Shown here: positions 46,596 through 59,692 of the stretch, in pieces
Layout: each line of letters opens with the position of its first letter
How positions within the stretch are numbered: position 1 is the first letter of the stretch
Assembly: GCA_949126835.1 (NCBI GenBank)
Contig: OX421495.1
Coordinates: 19,373,079-19,437,078 of the forward strand
Direction: 5' to 3'
Length of the DNA: 64,000 bases
Source of the DNA: Anisus vortex
Taxonomy: Eukaryota > Mollusca > Gastropoda > Planorbidae
Translations under genes and position numbers: made by a program
The notes under the pieces: model-generated
The model's database searches: none
What the model was told of the DNA's origin: nothing
Seen by the model: the letters and a program-made list of their open reading frames with translations, nothing else

Positions 46596-48693
46596 TTTAG
46601 GGTAAGGTTACAAAAAAAAACGCTTTTGGTGTCAGTTGATTAATTTTTTTTAAATATTAGGGCCTATAGGGTCAGCAAACTTCTGAATCGATCCTTTTTA
46701 TAAAACAACTTAGGCCTATTAATTATTCTTATTCTATTAGCCTAAATAAGTAGATTATTAAGGCATATTCCCAAGGCCAAAAGCAGAGGAGATTAAATTA
46801 TTTAGGCTATATAGAAAATCGTTGAATCGTTTTATATTTAATTAACGTGTTTGTGATTATCATCCTTTTTATTAGTATTTAGTACACTATTTTATTACTA
46901 AACTCATCATATTTATGGTAATTATTGTCTAAACAGTATCATTTGTTAGTCAAAATGAATATCAAACTTCAAACACCTTCATAATGTTAATTTGATTTTT
47001 ATCTCAGTTTAACTGAGACGTCCTGAATGTGTTTCAGTTATCGTCGTTGTATAGCCTACATACTACCGTCAATCGGAATGGATACGTAGGAATCAGACAA
47101 ACTAGGTAGTTAATGTAAGATTCAAAAATAGGCTATACATTTAAATACTTTAGTCATATAATATTTATATAATTTTCAAATACTTTTTACAGTTTGATCA
47201 TTTTAAAGATATACATTTTAAGCCATTTATTCTTTAATAAAAGAAAAAAAGAGAAACATATTAGCAGTGCAATTATATAATTATGATTACAAATAGTTTG
47301 TTACTACCACTTAGGTACGCTAGTCATCTAAAGTTTAAATATATTGTATGGATATATGTTTCGATGCTAAAGTTTTTGGAAACCAAAGACAATTATTTGA
47401 GAGAAAATCCCATACAATTGAAAACTGACATTCCTTATTTAATTGAATTAAATAAATTTAAAAAAAATGATTTCAGGGAATTGACCTTAATTAAAAGAAG
47501 ACAAAGAAGTTTTGTTTTTGTTTTGGCATTTATGTCAAAACTTCTATTGTACGAGCACAACTTTGGACGCAGAAATCTTGAATTTATAAAGAACAACTGA
47601 CGAAGACATGCTTACTTCAATATATTGAAACAATTAATGATTACTTCAACAGACGATTTAAATATAATATTATAAACATTAAAATTCCTGATTGCTTATT
47701 AGACCTTTGTTTCTAATGGTGAAGTATTAAACTCAGCCCTACCTTAACAACTGCAAGAAGAATAAATAACAAATAAAGAATAAAAATTGAATGCAGAAAT
47801 GGGCTATAATCACGACTTTTGGTTGCAAAAGGACATCCATCAATTTCTCTAGGTCTTTTGGTTTGGCAAAAACTTTTTATTCCATTTCCACACCCTATTT
47901 ATTGGAACGTAGACGAACTACTAGCAACATACCAGGAACAAGCTTCACTTTAAAATTGTTTTATTTTCAAAACCTCTTTTGCAGTATATTTTTATTATTA
48001 TTTATTAAACAACAATTAAACAATTGTATTAATTGCATCTCTTTTTATGATATTTCACCTCTTTTTAGGATGATAAAATTGCATACAAATCTAGTCGGCC
48101 TATAAAAATTGTATGCGGCAAATTTGACTCATTAGTTCAACTTCGAATTTGGGGGAGGGGGGGGGGGTAAGCAGTGAGAAATAAAAATTTGAAAAAGGGG
48201 GCACAAAGCAGTTACATTATGCAAGGGGGCGGCGCTGAAACTTTTGCCCTGGGGCGCCACAAAGGCTTGTGAGGGCCCTGCATATTAGAAATATTAGCTC
48301 AAATAAAACGGGTTTATTATCTCCCTTTAATAAAAAAAAAACTTGTCCACATTTAATTCAATAGTGCTGCCAAACAAAGTATGTTTTGTAATTTAACAAA
48401 TATTACTGACTAATTATTATTTCCTTATATAAATCCAACATTAAGGTATTCATTACAAGATTTTATTATAGGATTAAAATAAATGTTTAAAATTTAACGT
48501 GCTGCATTTTAAAATACCTAATATCTCTCCACTTAATAAAAATGATCTACATCTTAGAAGGTTGTGGTAATATCAAACCAGTTAGGCTGAATGTGGTATG
48601 AAAAAATGAGTCCATTAATTTAAAAGTCTTGCCTTTGATTAGAAGACTCCGCTTTAAGTGCATCGATGTACTTCTAAAAAGCCACAAAAGCAT
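46596..48693. other. AT-rich intergenic DNA
   Basis: No recognised gene. ORFs at 47283 (105 codons) and 47791 (104 codons) are AT-driven and have no known motif. A G-run and a gggcggcgctgaa stretch near 48150-48280 look like old repeat. Confidence 0.45.
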
Positions 48694-48968
48694 ATTTTAA
48701 TATATACCTTAATATAGGGATGTACATGTAGGCCTACATGTCCAGTTTCAATGCAAATCCAGTCAAGTTGTCCTTGAAAATGCAAGATAAACTCAATTAA
48801 ATGTGTCGCTATGTCATTCAGAAACAACAGCCAGTTTTTCTCATTCAGAATCCGAAAATGTTGTGTTATTTTATCAATAATAAACACATCTTGGGGGTCA
48901 CTCGCTGGCCATTGAAAATCGCTCTGCGTGCCAAGTTTGGCACGCGTGCCTTAGGTTGCCGACCCGTG
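48694..48968 (-). mobile_element. hAT element fragment with transposase remnant
   Basis: From the 5' TIR (reading cacgggtcggcaacc inward from 48968) the sequence continues into a frame giving NEKNWLLFLNDIATHLIEFI, then LHFQGQ. This resembles the FL.D...HLN.LN..LQG block of hAT transposases of the ZBED5/SCAND3/FAM200 type. The TIR is the same as in the 13074 MITE family, so this looks like a relic of the parent element. Confidence 0.6.
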
Positions 48969-48984
48969 CCCTAGCTAGTAGTAG

Positions 48985-49062
48985 TATACCGTGGCAACAG
49001 AAAATGGTGAACTCAATTCACGGACTCCGTGATCAATTTGGGCCGACGGGATGCTTTACGTT
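48985..49062 (+). mobile_element. SINE 3' fragment
   Basis: ccgtggcaacagaaaatggt then gaactcaattcacggactcc match the SINE 3' body. Confidence 0.6.
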
Positions 49063-49545
49063 TCTTTTACCCTACCAGTGGCGTAGCAGAGAAGCGGGTG
49101 CCAAAATCTCAAGCGGGTGGCATTTATCTCATACATTACAGACGCTCCTGTTGAGGAAAAAACTAAACGAAAACAAAAAACTAACAATGTAGCCTAAAGT
49201 TTTATAACAAAATAAGTTTTTAAGGCTGTAGGCCTAATATGATAGGCTATACTGTTTTTAAAACGGATTTTACAATTGTAGCATATATGCCATAGGCCTA
49301 TTTAATAACCTTGCTGCCAATGAAGGCGCCCTCCCCTACCCCGTACCTTTCCCTAAGCATTTTGACAGAGCATATTATTATGAGAAAGGAAACCATCGAT
49401 AAATTCAAGTAAATGAAAGATCAGATGAGCAAAATGTTTAGAAAATGGACGAAAACGAAATGAACGTGAAATAGTAGATTAATCAATTCACGGAAACAGG
49501 GCATAAAGTAAAGAGGAAATTTCGAACTTCTAGAATAATCTAGAT

Positions 49546-49818
49546 GGAGCACGGTAACCGAGCGGCAGCGCGTTCGACTGTCGATGCGAAAGTCCTAGGT
49601 TCAAATCCTGGTGGAGGCTAGGATTTTTTTCCCCAGGATTTCAGGGTGTCGCTGAATCTACCCAGCTCTGATGGGTACCTGACATTAGTTGGGGTAAAGT
49701 AAAGGCGGCTGGGCATTGGGCTAGACACACATCCCCTCGTATGACGTGGTTACAGAAACTGTTGAACGCAGCTTCACAAACCCTATGATCAGTTTGGTCC
49801 GAAGGGTACTTTACTTAC
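49546..49818 (+). mobile_element. tRNA-derived SINE
   Basis: Well preserved: gcacggtaaccgagcggcag, B box aggttcaaatcctgg, body ctacccagctctgatgggta, and tail gggtactttacttacttt. Confidence 0.9.
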
Positions 49819-50087
49819 TTTATTTTAGTTAGAATAATATAGATTGATTTTGAGAACTGAATAAAAAGCGGCTAGACATTTATTTGAATTGCTTCTGTCA
49901 CCGATGGGGCGTGAAGAAAAAACTTTTTTTAAATCAACCCAAATGCTCTAGATCTAGTTGTGCTATGAAAAAAAACATTCACTGAATCTGGCTTGTGTAC
50001 GTGCAACTTCTTTGGTAGTTAACTGTTACATTTTTTGATCCCCTTGTTCTTTTCTACATTTACACATTACTGGACATCTTGATTTAG

Positions 50088-50250
50088 GTGCGGTTGGCAA
50101 CCCAAGGCAAGCAGAGCAATTTTCAATGGCACGCGGAAGACCCACCAAATAGGCAATTAAAGTTACAATTGGTTGCTTGAGCAGGATGACTTTTAGAATG
50201 TTGGCACGCTGAATAAATCAAAAACTCTACTTTGGCACACTAGTATCAAC
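50088..50250 (+). mobile_element. hAT MITE (13074 family), degraded
   Basis: Starts near ggttggcaaccc. The interior has tcaatggcacgcggaagacc and ttggcacgctgaataaatca; the 3' TIR is lost. Confidence 0.7.
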
Positions 50251-52040
50251 AGGATATTTTGCGCCCGGAGAAGAAATATAAAATTGGCACCCCGCACCCT
50301 CCCGCTTAATCACATTTCTGTAATTGTAACGTTGTAAACCTCATTTAGCCCCCTTTACCTTAACGCCGGGAATATATGTAGCCTACCCCTTATGTCCCTT
50401 CCCACTCTTAGCTACGCCTCTGTGTGGATGAGTAACAAGTTGATTGTGGAAACTAGATGCGATAGTCGAGCAATCGCTGTAAATATAATAGTAAGGAAAT
50501 TATCACAAGTCGTCACTACACTTAAAGCAACTCACGGAAAATGCAACCATAAGTTCTGATGCAGTGGATGCAGAAAGGTATAAACGGTCAGTTGAGAGGG
50601 GTGGGGGCGATAGTTCATACAACGCCCTTGGGCGGCAAAAGCTTTTGCAACTCCACTGCCCTACCACAGCGGGCACCATCCTTAGCCTTCGATAAAATTG
50701 CTTTTAAAAGGATTTCATTTTCTCATTTAAAAATCATCTTGTACAAGAAATACAGATTCGCATTTGATATAAGATATTTTTTATTCTTTATGTGAACTTC
50801 GTAAAACTTTCTTGCGGACTGACCGACCCATTTTTCGGAAGGCTAATTGAACCACTTACTGTAGGCATAATCCCATCGTTCTGAAACTTGGCATAAAGCC
50901 GTAGAGCCTTGGGCAATACATACATTTTTTGTAGATATGATTTAAACAACTTCAATACAAGAAATAATTAAAACCGCCAAAACTAAACACAACAATGGCA
51001 AAGAGCTCTGAAACATTGAAAGACCTAAGCAAAACTAGAGAAGGAAAAAACTAAATAATAAACCTGAATAGTCTTAGGATAAAAACTCACAACTGAAAAT
51101 AACTTAACTAATAGCTACTAAAGTTACAGCTTCAACACAGGCTTAATATGCAAGTGAGATAACTGTTTTTTTCTAAACATATTATTATTATTGTTCAAAA
51201 ATAGCTACTGGGATTTTTTAAGCCAATGTGGGCGCCAAATGCATTTGCATGCAATCACAATAATGATCGTGAAATGATAGGTTTGATAATGGAAACGTGT
51301 TCCAATTTTTCCTCTGAGTTCTTTCTTGTGTATATCGAGGTACCATAGGTACGAATTGAGGCCCAACATGGAACAACATTTTTTGGTGTGTATTGTTAGC
51401 ATAGCTAGTCAATGTTATACTTAGTTCTTTTACTGAGCTTAATGTTTACCCGGTAATCAAAATAATAGGTGGCCAAATTATTTCAAGCATTTTATAAAAG
51501 GGATGTTTGTATCACTAGGGAAAACATGCTAGGGCGGCCACATTAAAGGGGCTGAATAGGGTTGAACAAAATTAATTTAAACAAAAACCTCGAAAACAGT
51601 CGATTTAATTAGGAGGGGGGGATGAAAAAAAAAGGAAATATTAAAACATTGATTGGATGACAGGGAGGGTATAGGAAGAATAATGGTAATGTATCGCGGG
51701 AGTAACATTTTTAAAGTCTCACCTACTGACAGCGAAACGCTAGAAAGCCAAAAAACGACTGAGCATTGTACTGGCAACACAATACTTTAGTGTGCCGTAG
51801 TATGCTATTGATCATATCCGCAGTAAGGCTCTGTTTCCTTTTGACGCTCGCACTTAAGATATGATTAAGTATTATGCCTTCACTTAGTATCCAACTTCAC
51901 AGTAGCCAAGGTTATATTTTAAGTTATGACGGAAAGAAAAACTTGATCAAAAAGTAGGCCAAATAGCCTCCTTTTATTGGTGGTGACTGGTAACAATTTT
52001 ACTCTTGTCTTAAACTGTTAGGTTGCAGCTTCCTATCTTC
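50251..52040. other. Intergenic DNA, no gene recognised
   Basis: Old repeats are likely at 50255-50420 (the tagctacgcctctg end resembles a hAT terminus). The remaining ORFs are short and unconvincing. Confidence 0.45.
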
Positions 52041-52042
52041 TT

Positions 52043-52125
52043 ATCTTATACATTACAGACGCTCCTTCTATAAAGAAGATTATTGCGTCCTACGCTCATC
52101 CGTGGTCCGAGTCTAGTCTTGTTTT
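52043..52125 (-). mobile_element. LINE 3' tail
   Basis: cttatcttatacattacaga, then cgctccttctataaagaaga; reverse complement of the tail of 345-790, including the tandem (ataag)n end. Confidence 0.85.
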
Positions 52126-52919
52126 ATATGACTCGAGCATTGCAAGATCCAATGGTTTTGGGATTATTTTATATTGTTAAAAGGTAAGTGGCATCATTTG
52201 TCCAATACCTATAAACCTACAAATATTGAAATAATTTACACTTTCCTGAAAGAGGGGTGAAGTGGATGTAAAATTACACCTGTAAGCTTAGTCACAATTA
52301 CAAATAATCTACATTACAATATTTGTTTAATAACTTTTGTTTTTTAATTCTCATACTTAGGCTAAGTTTATGATTATTTATGCTGTTCTAAATTTTAATA
52401 GCTTTATAGGTTTATAGGCCTATAGGCCTACCTTATTCCCATAGACATGTTTTCAAGCATGTTACGTCATTGTTTTTAATAGAGTTATGTATTTTTTAAA
52501 CTTAAATGTTTAATCATCAAGAAAGAGTAGACATAATTTACTAATTGTCCTTGATAACATTTTTGTTCAGAATTGTACACTTGGAAAGATAATTATATAG
52601 ATCTAGGCCTATTATAGGCTATTTACCGTAGTTATTTCAAATTTAGGTTTCAGCCTCTGGTCCTTTAAATAGCCATTGCAGATTACACCTGAAATTGATA
52701 TGTCTAGTAGGCCTAGACTATATGCAAGTTTAATTATCTATTGCCGATTCCCCCGCACCTAAAAAATAAAAAAATATTTCTAGTAAACCTATAGTTTTAC
52801 AATGCAGTAAGCTTGGTTCACCATTTTAATTTTAGAAAAATTGAAGAGTTGTTTTTCAAAACTTGGTAGGCTTAATGAGTAATAATTGGATCTTTGATGA
52901 ATGACTACTAATGAACTTT

Positions 52920-53112
52920 TTTCTTTTATGATAAATTGTGTGAATGTGTGTGCGCTTGTCTATTTTATAAGTATATTTCTGTGCTTGTATACAAATTACA
53001 AATAATTATTTTATTGTGTTTAAAATATGCCGAAGGACAAAACATCTGTAATCAAGACAAATTTCCATTTGTTTGGATCAATAAAAAAATCGTATCTTAT
53101 CTTATCTTATTA
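52920..53112 (+). mobile_element. LINE or SINE 3' end with (cttat)n tail
   Basis: aaatttccatttgtttggat then caataaaaaa and three cttat units, typical of the 3' end of L2/Daphne-like LINEs. Confidence 0.6.
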
Positions 53113-53499
53113 ATTATTAACTTCGCTTTTGTCTTTTTTCTCCCTGGTTGGTAAAATCTTCGTAAGGCTAATACATAACAAAAAATGTATGCAAAAAGCT
53201 TTTTTTTTTAGAGGTTGTTTAATTTTTAATAGGGTAGTGTTGCAATTAAAGGGAAGTAATAAGAAAAACTTACTCCCACATTGTGATTGGTGGTCTTTCC
53301 TTAATAAATACTGATCGCTGTAGGCTACTGTTAATAAATTAATAGGCTAGGTATAAATTTATTGTTGGCAATTTTAAATGCAAAACAATGAGTTTTTTTT
53401 TTGCCAATGTTTTTATACCCTTGTGTAGACTATTAACCCGGATATATTAATGCTCGGGGTATAAACTTTATATAGGCCTATAGCCAGTTCAGTATTGCA

Positions 53500-53562
53500 G
53501 ATTCTCGACGCTCCTTCTATACTCTCGATACACAAAGAAGATTATTGCGTGCTACGGTCTAC
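53500..53562 (-). mobile_element. LINE 3' tail, interrupted
   Basis: cgacgctccttctatactct then cacaaagaagattattgcgt; the tail with a 10-bp insertion. Confidence 0.7.
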
Positions 53563-54065
53563 TACGAGAAAAGGGCATATTTCTAAGCATTTTTCCTACT
53601 ATATGAAATTAAATAGGTTTTATGATCTGTAGCCATTGTCAAGGCTTATCTGAGGTCTGAAAATTTTTAATGTTGTTTTTTTTTTACAATTTTTTTTGGT
53701 CTAAACTTCTAAACTTGAATGTAATTTTTGTAGGCCTGCCTAATGCTTTAAGTGGGCCTCTTTTTACTACTTTGCTTTTAATTTTCTTTCCAGAAGTTTC
53801 CAAAGGAAATAGTTTAATTAATTTATGGTGTTACAATTTATAATGTCATATAGATAGGTACCGGTAATTTTGTATAAGAACAATGTGGTTACATTCACAT
53901 TTTCAATGACGACTAATATAAATAAAACCGAAAGTAGATAGAAGGGCAGCAACTATCAACGTTAAATTTCATTGGCTGAAAATGAAAATCGGGCCAAACT
54001 TTTCCCCCACTAACTAAAGATACACAAACAGCAAGGAGAATGACAGAGGCACATTAGCTGTTTGG

Positions 54066-54155
54066 ATGGTTCGACGTAAACTTCGCCTGCTAGTTATTCT
54101 AGCGGGCATATGGCTTATTGGTATTGTGATTTACTTATTCAAAGGAAATGATCAA
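54066..54155 (+). CDS. First coding exon of a type II membrane protein (partial; possibly a Golgi glycosyltransferase)
   Basis: The ATG at 54066 encodes MVRRKLRLLVILAGIWLIG, then IVIYLFKGNDQ (30 codons), ending at a consensus donor (caa|gtaagt), phase 0. A short basic N-terminus before a single hydrophobic segment of about 20 residues is the layout of a type II signal anchor. Polypeptide N-acetylgalactosaminyltransferases of the GALNT2/14/16 group begin in a similar way, but this stretch is too short to prove the family. No downstream exon was recognised in the remaining 9.8 kb, so the gene probably continues past the window. Two short upstream ORFs lie in the presumed 5' leader (ATGs near 53978 and 54039). 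Confidence 0.55.
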
Positions 54156-55179
54156 GTAAGTTCTTCGAAATCATGTTCTTTTTAAAATTAGTCTTCACTG
54201 AAACTAATTCTTTTAATTTAATCTAGCTCATTAAATCTCCGATCACACTCCCGTCTAAACTCTAAACTAGACTTAACTTAAACTTTAGACTAGGCTCCCC
54301 TGTATTTCTGTTATATTATTATTATTATTTATAGGCTACTTAGGCTTAGGACTTAGGCCTATTAACTTATTATTACAATACAATTGACTTGAGATATGCT
54401 TAGAAAACCAGCAAGTTTATTTTACTTGATTAAAAAATGTGCTTTTTGTAGAGTGTAGGCCTACAGTTGTAATGTCTTTTTAAAGTGTCTTTAACTTACT
54501 TTACTTACTAAACTTATAAAACTTACTTTACTTTAAGTTTAAGTAAGTTTTAAATTTTAAATTAAGACAAATTTGTCTTATTGATTGTTACAACTAATCT
54601 CAATTAAATTAAGACTAAGCCTTAGTTAAGCTGTCTAACTCTAACTAGTCTAAGCCTAAAGACTAAGCCAAACACTTATATCCTATTATTATTAGTATTA
54701 GTATATATAATATATTATGATGGATCAATGGATCTGAGGGATGTAGGCTATTATCATATGATTAGGCCTATATTATATTCATAAGATATGTGATAGGCCT
54801 AAACCCTAGCTATAGGCCTACCTATAGACTATGACTATAAGCTATAGATAAGTAATCCAGTAAGATAGAAAAAACTTGTCACTTGTTCTTGTTCTTTTTC
54901 ACTTTTTGTGACAACCAAAAGACCTAAATAAAGAAATAATGATCATCATGATTAGGGCCTATGTCAGGCTAAGCTTTGTTACTATGACAACTATATTATA
55001 AACTATATTAATAAATGACATTATATAGGCCTAATATGAGACTATAATATAATATGAGTTATATTATAACTAGGCCTATGTCTAATTATGAGTTATTAAA
55101 GTTATCTATAGTAAGTTTAAATGATTTACAGTTTATAGAGACTTAGTGTACAAATGTAATAAGAATATAAAACTAAAAT
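54156..55179. other. Presumed first intron of the gene starting at 54066
   Basis: AT-rich and dense in taggccta. No exon was recognised. Confidence 0.45.
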
Positions 55180-55665
55180 GCTATCTCACATTAGTTAGGC
55201 CTATACTAGAATATGCAACATCTGTATGGGACCCATCAACTAAAGAAAACATTAAAAAATTAGAATAAATTCAAAAAAGAGCTGCAAGGTCCATAACTAG
55301 TGAATATTCCAAATTGACAAGAGTAACACCATTAGTCAAATCACTAAACACAGAAACTAGAGGACAGAAGGGCAAAAAGTAGTAATAATACATAAGGCAT
55401 TAAACTCTAATTTAGAAATACAACCCAGATAAACATAAAGAAAAAAACACTTTCTTTATCCCTTAAGCGAGAACAAATGCATATAAGTTCTCTTTCTTCC
55501 GGAGTGGCATTCGGGCATGGAATGGGTTGCCTGAACAAACCAGGAAAACGAGTAACGAAAACATTAATAAAAATGCAAGACTAGACTCGGACCAATGATG
55601 AGCGTAGGACGCAATAATCTTCTTTATAGAAGGAGCGTCTGTAATGTATATAAGATAAGACAACT
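55180..55665 (+). mobile_element. CR1/Jockey-type LINE fragment, second copy
   Basis: Translation gives LRPILEYATSVWDPSTKENI, typical of the C-terminal part of non-LTR reverse transcriptases, with an internal stop (tagaataaattc). The rest aligns with 345-790 through the same 3' tail, ending in ataagataaga simple sequence. It is 5'-truncated and inactive. Confidence 0.82.
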
Positions 55666-56004
55666 GTATATCATTGATATATTTGATATATGAATATATT
55701 TTTATGTACCCTACTTATAATATAAGTAGGCCTTATTCTTTTATTGTTATATTCTGACACATAATTTGTCAATAATATTTTGAAGTGTTACTAGTACTAA
55801 AACTAACAGTATAGAATAGTAATTGTAAGTTACTAACACTGTGTTATATGGTGTAGGCACTGACTTGTACCCTTTGCCTTTATCACTTTACCACTTTATT
55901 GACATAGTGTGTTTTGACAATATTCTTTCACCCTACATTGAAACAAAAAATTCCCTTACTTTGAACATTTGGTCTAACTAAAAAAACAACTTTGATGATT
56001 AAAA

Positions 56005-56212
56005 GGCTGTATCTGTGCGGCAACGCGTTCGACTGGCAATCCAAAGGTCCTGGATTCAAATCCTGGTGAAAGCTAGGATTTTTTCCCAGGAATTGAGGGT
56101 GTCCCTGAGTCTACCCAGCTCTGATGGGTACCAGACATTAGTTGGGGTAAAGTAAAGGCGGCTGGACATTGTGCTGGCCACACATCCTGCTGCTCCCGGG
56201 TACTTTACTATG
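56005..56212 (+). mobile_element. tRNA-derived SINE, internally deleted
   Basis: Head tgcggcaacgcgttcgactg, B box ggattcaaatcctgg, and the usual body. The 3' part is joined directly to gggtactttac. Confidence 0.87.
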
Positions 56213-57017
56213 CCTATGTGTAATTTGTAATATATGACTCGCTAAGACATATGTCAGTAGGCCTATGTCACTATACTAAACAGAAAGGTCCACATTCATA
56301 TAGGGTTAAATGCCTTTAGACTGACTACCTTATGATGATTTATACAGGTTTAAACTATTATTGTTGCTGAACCCTTTCTTATATTTTTTATATACCTTTT
56401 GTGATGTCCACGTATTATGATATATTGTGTTATATACTTGTTGCTTATACTTTTCAATCCCTGAGATATATATATTATTAGATTATGTTATTAAATAACA
56501 TACACTTTGAGTCTATAACATTCATCAGACTGTTAAGTTATCGCCATATTATATGAACTTTATTGGATTAATATATCTGTATTACTTTATCTGTGGCTCT
56601 AACTTCAAAGTGCTTACACTTTCTAAACTGCTGTAAACTAGAACAAGGCCTGGCTAAAACTCAATACTAAAAAAGAATAGCAATACAATATAATATATAA
56701 AGCATTTTTTGTGGTTTTCTGATGCACCTTAGGCTTTTTACTTCACATTGGAATGCCATATCTGCTTTGTTTTTGGTTTTTATAGATATCATGTCGTCAC
56801 AGCATATGTGTATGAAATAAAAGGTTCTTCTAATTTTTTATTTATTGGCACAGACAAAAACTTTAAATAAAAGTTTGTTCATATTTGTTTGTCATTAACG
56901 ACACAGTGTAATATCTTTTGCAGTTCCACTGTCTTTTTCTTTTGTCATTTCTGTAATTAAACTTAGTCACTGGGCTACTCTGTGGATCTATCTTTTGCAT
57001 TTCCTGTATCTTTTGTA

Positions 57018-57142
57018 GTTAGATTGAGTTACAGAGACTCTAGGTATATCTATTTTGTAGTTAGATTGAGTTACAGAGACTCTAGGTATATCTATTTTGT
57101 AGTTAGATTGAGTTACAGAGACACTGGTATATCTCTTTTGTA
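57018..57142. repeat. 42-bp tandem repeat, 3 units
   Basis: Unit starts gttagattgagttacagaga, then ctctaggtatatctatttt. The third unit has a short deletion. Confidence 0.92.
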
Positions 57143-57177
57143 GTTCTAGTATCTGTAGTAGTTACTGTAATTGTCTT

Positions 57178-57260
57178 ATACGTTTTGTCTTCTAAGTTTA
57201 CGGACATTCTTTCTAGAAAGAAATTTTTTATGTCCTTGGCATAGTAGCAGGGGTTGAATG
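57178..57260 (-). mobile_element. Fragment of the second SINE family
   Basis: cttctaagtttacggacatt then ctttctagaaagaaatt parallels 45488-45560. Confidence 0.45.
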
Positions 57261-58797
57261 GCACAGTGTTTACAGGCCCCCTTTGTAATTATAACTCCTG
57301 CCTTGTGAAACAGATAATATTTTAATCCATTTCACCAATATTTTGCTTTTTATCTACCGTTTTTCTAGTTTTTCAATGTTTCAATTTCACACTAGCAACA
57401 TTCTTTCTTAAAGTTATAGTTAAAAAGAAATGGAAATTTTAAAAGAAGCAAACTAAGCTCATCCATAAGTATTGAAGTTTTTTTTTCAATTTTTATTCTC
57501 TTTTATTCCATCTCCAAATCAGTGTAAATTTAATTTGAGGTTCAGCAAGTGATACCAGTTGTTGGTCACTATGTTTGATTGACATAAGACACTGGAATCG
57601 CACCAATAGTTACACATAGACACATAGTAAAATATAACATTTGGAATTTTAAACTAAATTTTGTTTCAAGTTATTTCCGTGAAAAAAAAAAAGGTTGTAA
57701 TTCAGTATGCTGATGTTAAGCTAAGGCAGCACCTCATTTTTCAAAGTTGTCTAAAGTGCGCACAGCCATATATATATAAATGTCATTTGTCATGAATAGG
57801 GTTAATCCGGGACATTAGGACCAGGCTCTACAGCCTCTAATGCTATTAAGAAAAACTAATAAGTAAGGAATCAAGAGGATATTGTCTCCCCTGCAGTGCA
57901 ACATGTGCTTACAGTGTACATACACTGGTTGTTACAAAAGATGGATACAAATATGTGTTTTCTTTCTTGTTTTGTTTTTTTTTTGTTTAAGGATTGTGTG
58001 TATCTAAATTTAACATTGGTGTAAAAATAGCAATAGCTATATCTATAGCAGAGGCCAAGCTCATATTTGCATTCCCTTGACTGCTCTTCATCTACTTAAT
58101 TTGTATTTTCCTGTTATGAATTCTCTTCGTGTTGTCATTTTTAGCATGCCAATTTGCTAACAGTTTATGTGTGTATATATGAATATATATTTTTTCTCTT
58201 AAACCCCAGTGGTCAGTTGGGTGATTTAATGGTGTGTGCGGGTTGCGGGGGGGGGGGGTATGAATTATATGCTTCTTTGTTGTCAGCGCCCCTTTTACAG
58301 GTTTTAATGACATAATAAGATGGGGCGTGGGAGAGATGGGGGCGGGGGAGAAGTTGTCCAGGTAAAGTGAATAGAAGTCTGTATTAAATATTTATTTTTA
58401 TTTTTACAACAACAAAAAAATTAAAATAGAGTTGAGTATTACAAATAGGCCTACCTATTCTACCACTGTCTATATAAGTCCAAACAAAATTCGTCTGCAA
58501 TATTTAAACCCTCAGCAAGCAATACATTTAATTGCCGAATATTTTACAATGGTAGGACCATATACTTCTTCACGGAGATGTAGACATGTAAATCTATGCA
58601 TGGTGGGTGTAAGGGGCTAAAGGCTTTTTCTACTATTAATTGTATTTGAGTATTTTCTTTTACTGCCTCTAATATTTGTTTTTCAAGGTGCTATATACTC
58701 TATTGTTATAAAAAGCCGTTTGTTTTGTTATACTATAGGGCTATATTCCTATTAATTCCTAGCATTGTAACAATTTTCTGTTAATGTCGTGTTTCAT
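57261..58797. other. AT-rich DNA, no gene recognised
   Basis: Contains a G-run at 58248 and no supported exon. The right end (58787-58797) is the target duplication of the next element. Confidence 0.45.
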
Positions 58798-59692
58798 GGT
58801 GACTGGTCACTTGATCCCTAGTCGCTTAATCCCCCAGACACTTAATCCCCTCTTAGGCATTGTGCACTGCAGAGTTGGCTATTTTATCAGGTGGGTCATG
58901 GTAAACTTAAGGACATCCCTACGGCTTGCTTTCGACCACTCAGGACACACACACATATATATTTATAAACTTCGTTGAGCGACAATTCTGTGAACTTGAA
59001 ATATTATTACTTTAAGAGAAATTCTTCTGTAGTTCAAACTAAGTAGTAAAGGTAGATATAATAATATACTAGTTCATGAGGGATATGAATTCTGGCCTAA
59101 GTAGAAGATGCTAAACGGAAACATGAACTGGGGATGTCTCAAGCATCAACTACTCGTGTCCAGTAACGTAAGTGATAGCCAGAAGTGAAATATTCAAGCA
59201 GTTATCTACTCACAATCATGAATGTAACAGAGAGAAGGCGATGGCAAAGTATGCAGTGGACAAAATAAAGGGAGCAAAAAACAACGACAAGGCCGAGGGG
59301 CATGTCAAGCTGCAGTAGGCCTAATTTTCGAAATTACCACCATCTGTTCTAATAGCTCTACCAGTAGAAGTAGAAGCATTTAAGAACAACTGGATATGTT
59401 ATGGATGAACAACATTAAATTTGATAGAAATGGCTCACAGGAACTTTTAACTAATGTTATAAGCTTAGATGTTGAGATGACGTTAAAGTTTTTCTTTTAA
59501 GCTCTGGTGTTAAAACTGATGTTAACATTTATTTATATTTTATTTTAATACTATGATTTAAATATTATTAATGTATTTAAATATTAATTATTTATTGTTA
59601 CATTCATACAAATGAATAAGTGAATATGGGATTAAGTGTCTGGGGATTAAGTGACCAGCGGATTAAGTGACTAAGGATTAAGTGACTGGGGT
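58798..59692. mobile_element. 895-bp TIR element, MULE-like, with repeated terminal motif
   Basis: Both ends carry repeats of gtcacttaatcc: three units at the left and four inverted at the right. 11-bp direct repeats, tcgtgtttcat, lie at 58787-58797 and 59693-59703. A duplication of this length suggests a Mutator-like element. The interior has no long ORF. Confidence 0.82.

Noticed and set aside
47283..48105. Two ORFs of about 105 codons
   Set aside because: AT-rich composition, no motif, no splice context, no similarity I recognise.
49077..50425. cagtggcgtagc at one end and gctacgcctctg at the other, as if one 1.35-kb hAT element
   Set aside because: No matching 8-bp duplication, and a SINE and an unrelated MITE lie between; the ends may belong to different elements.
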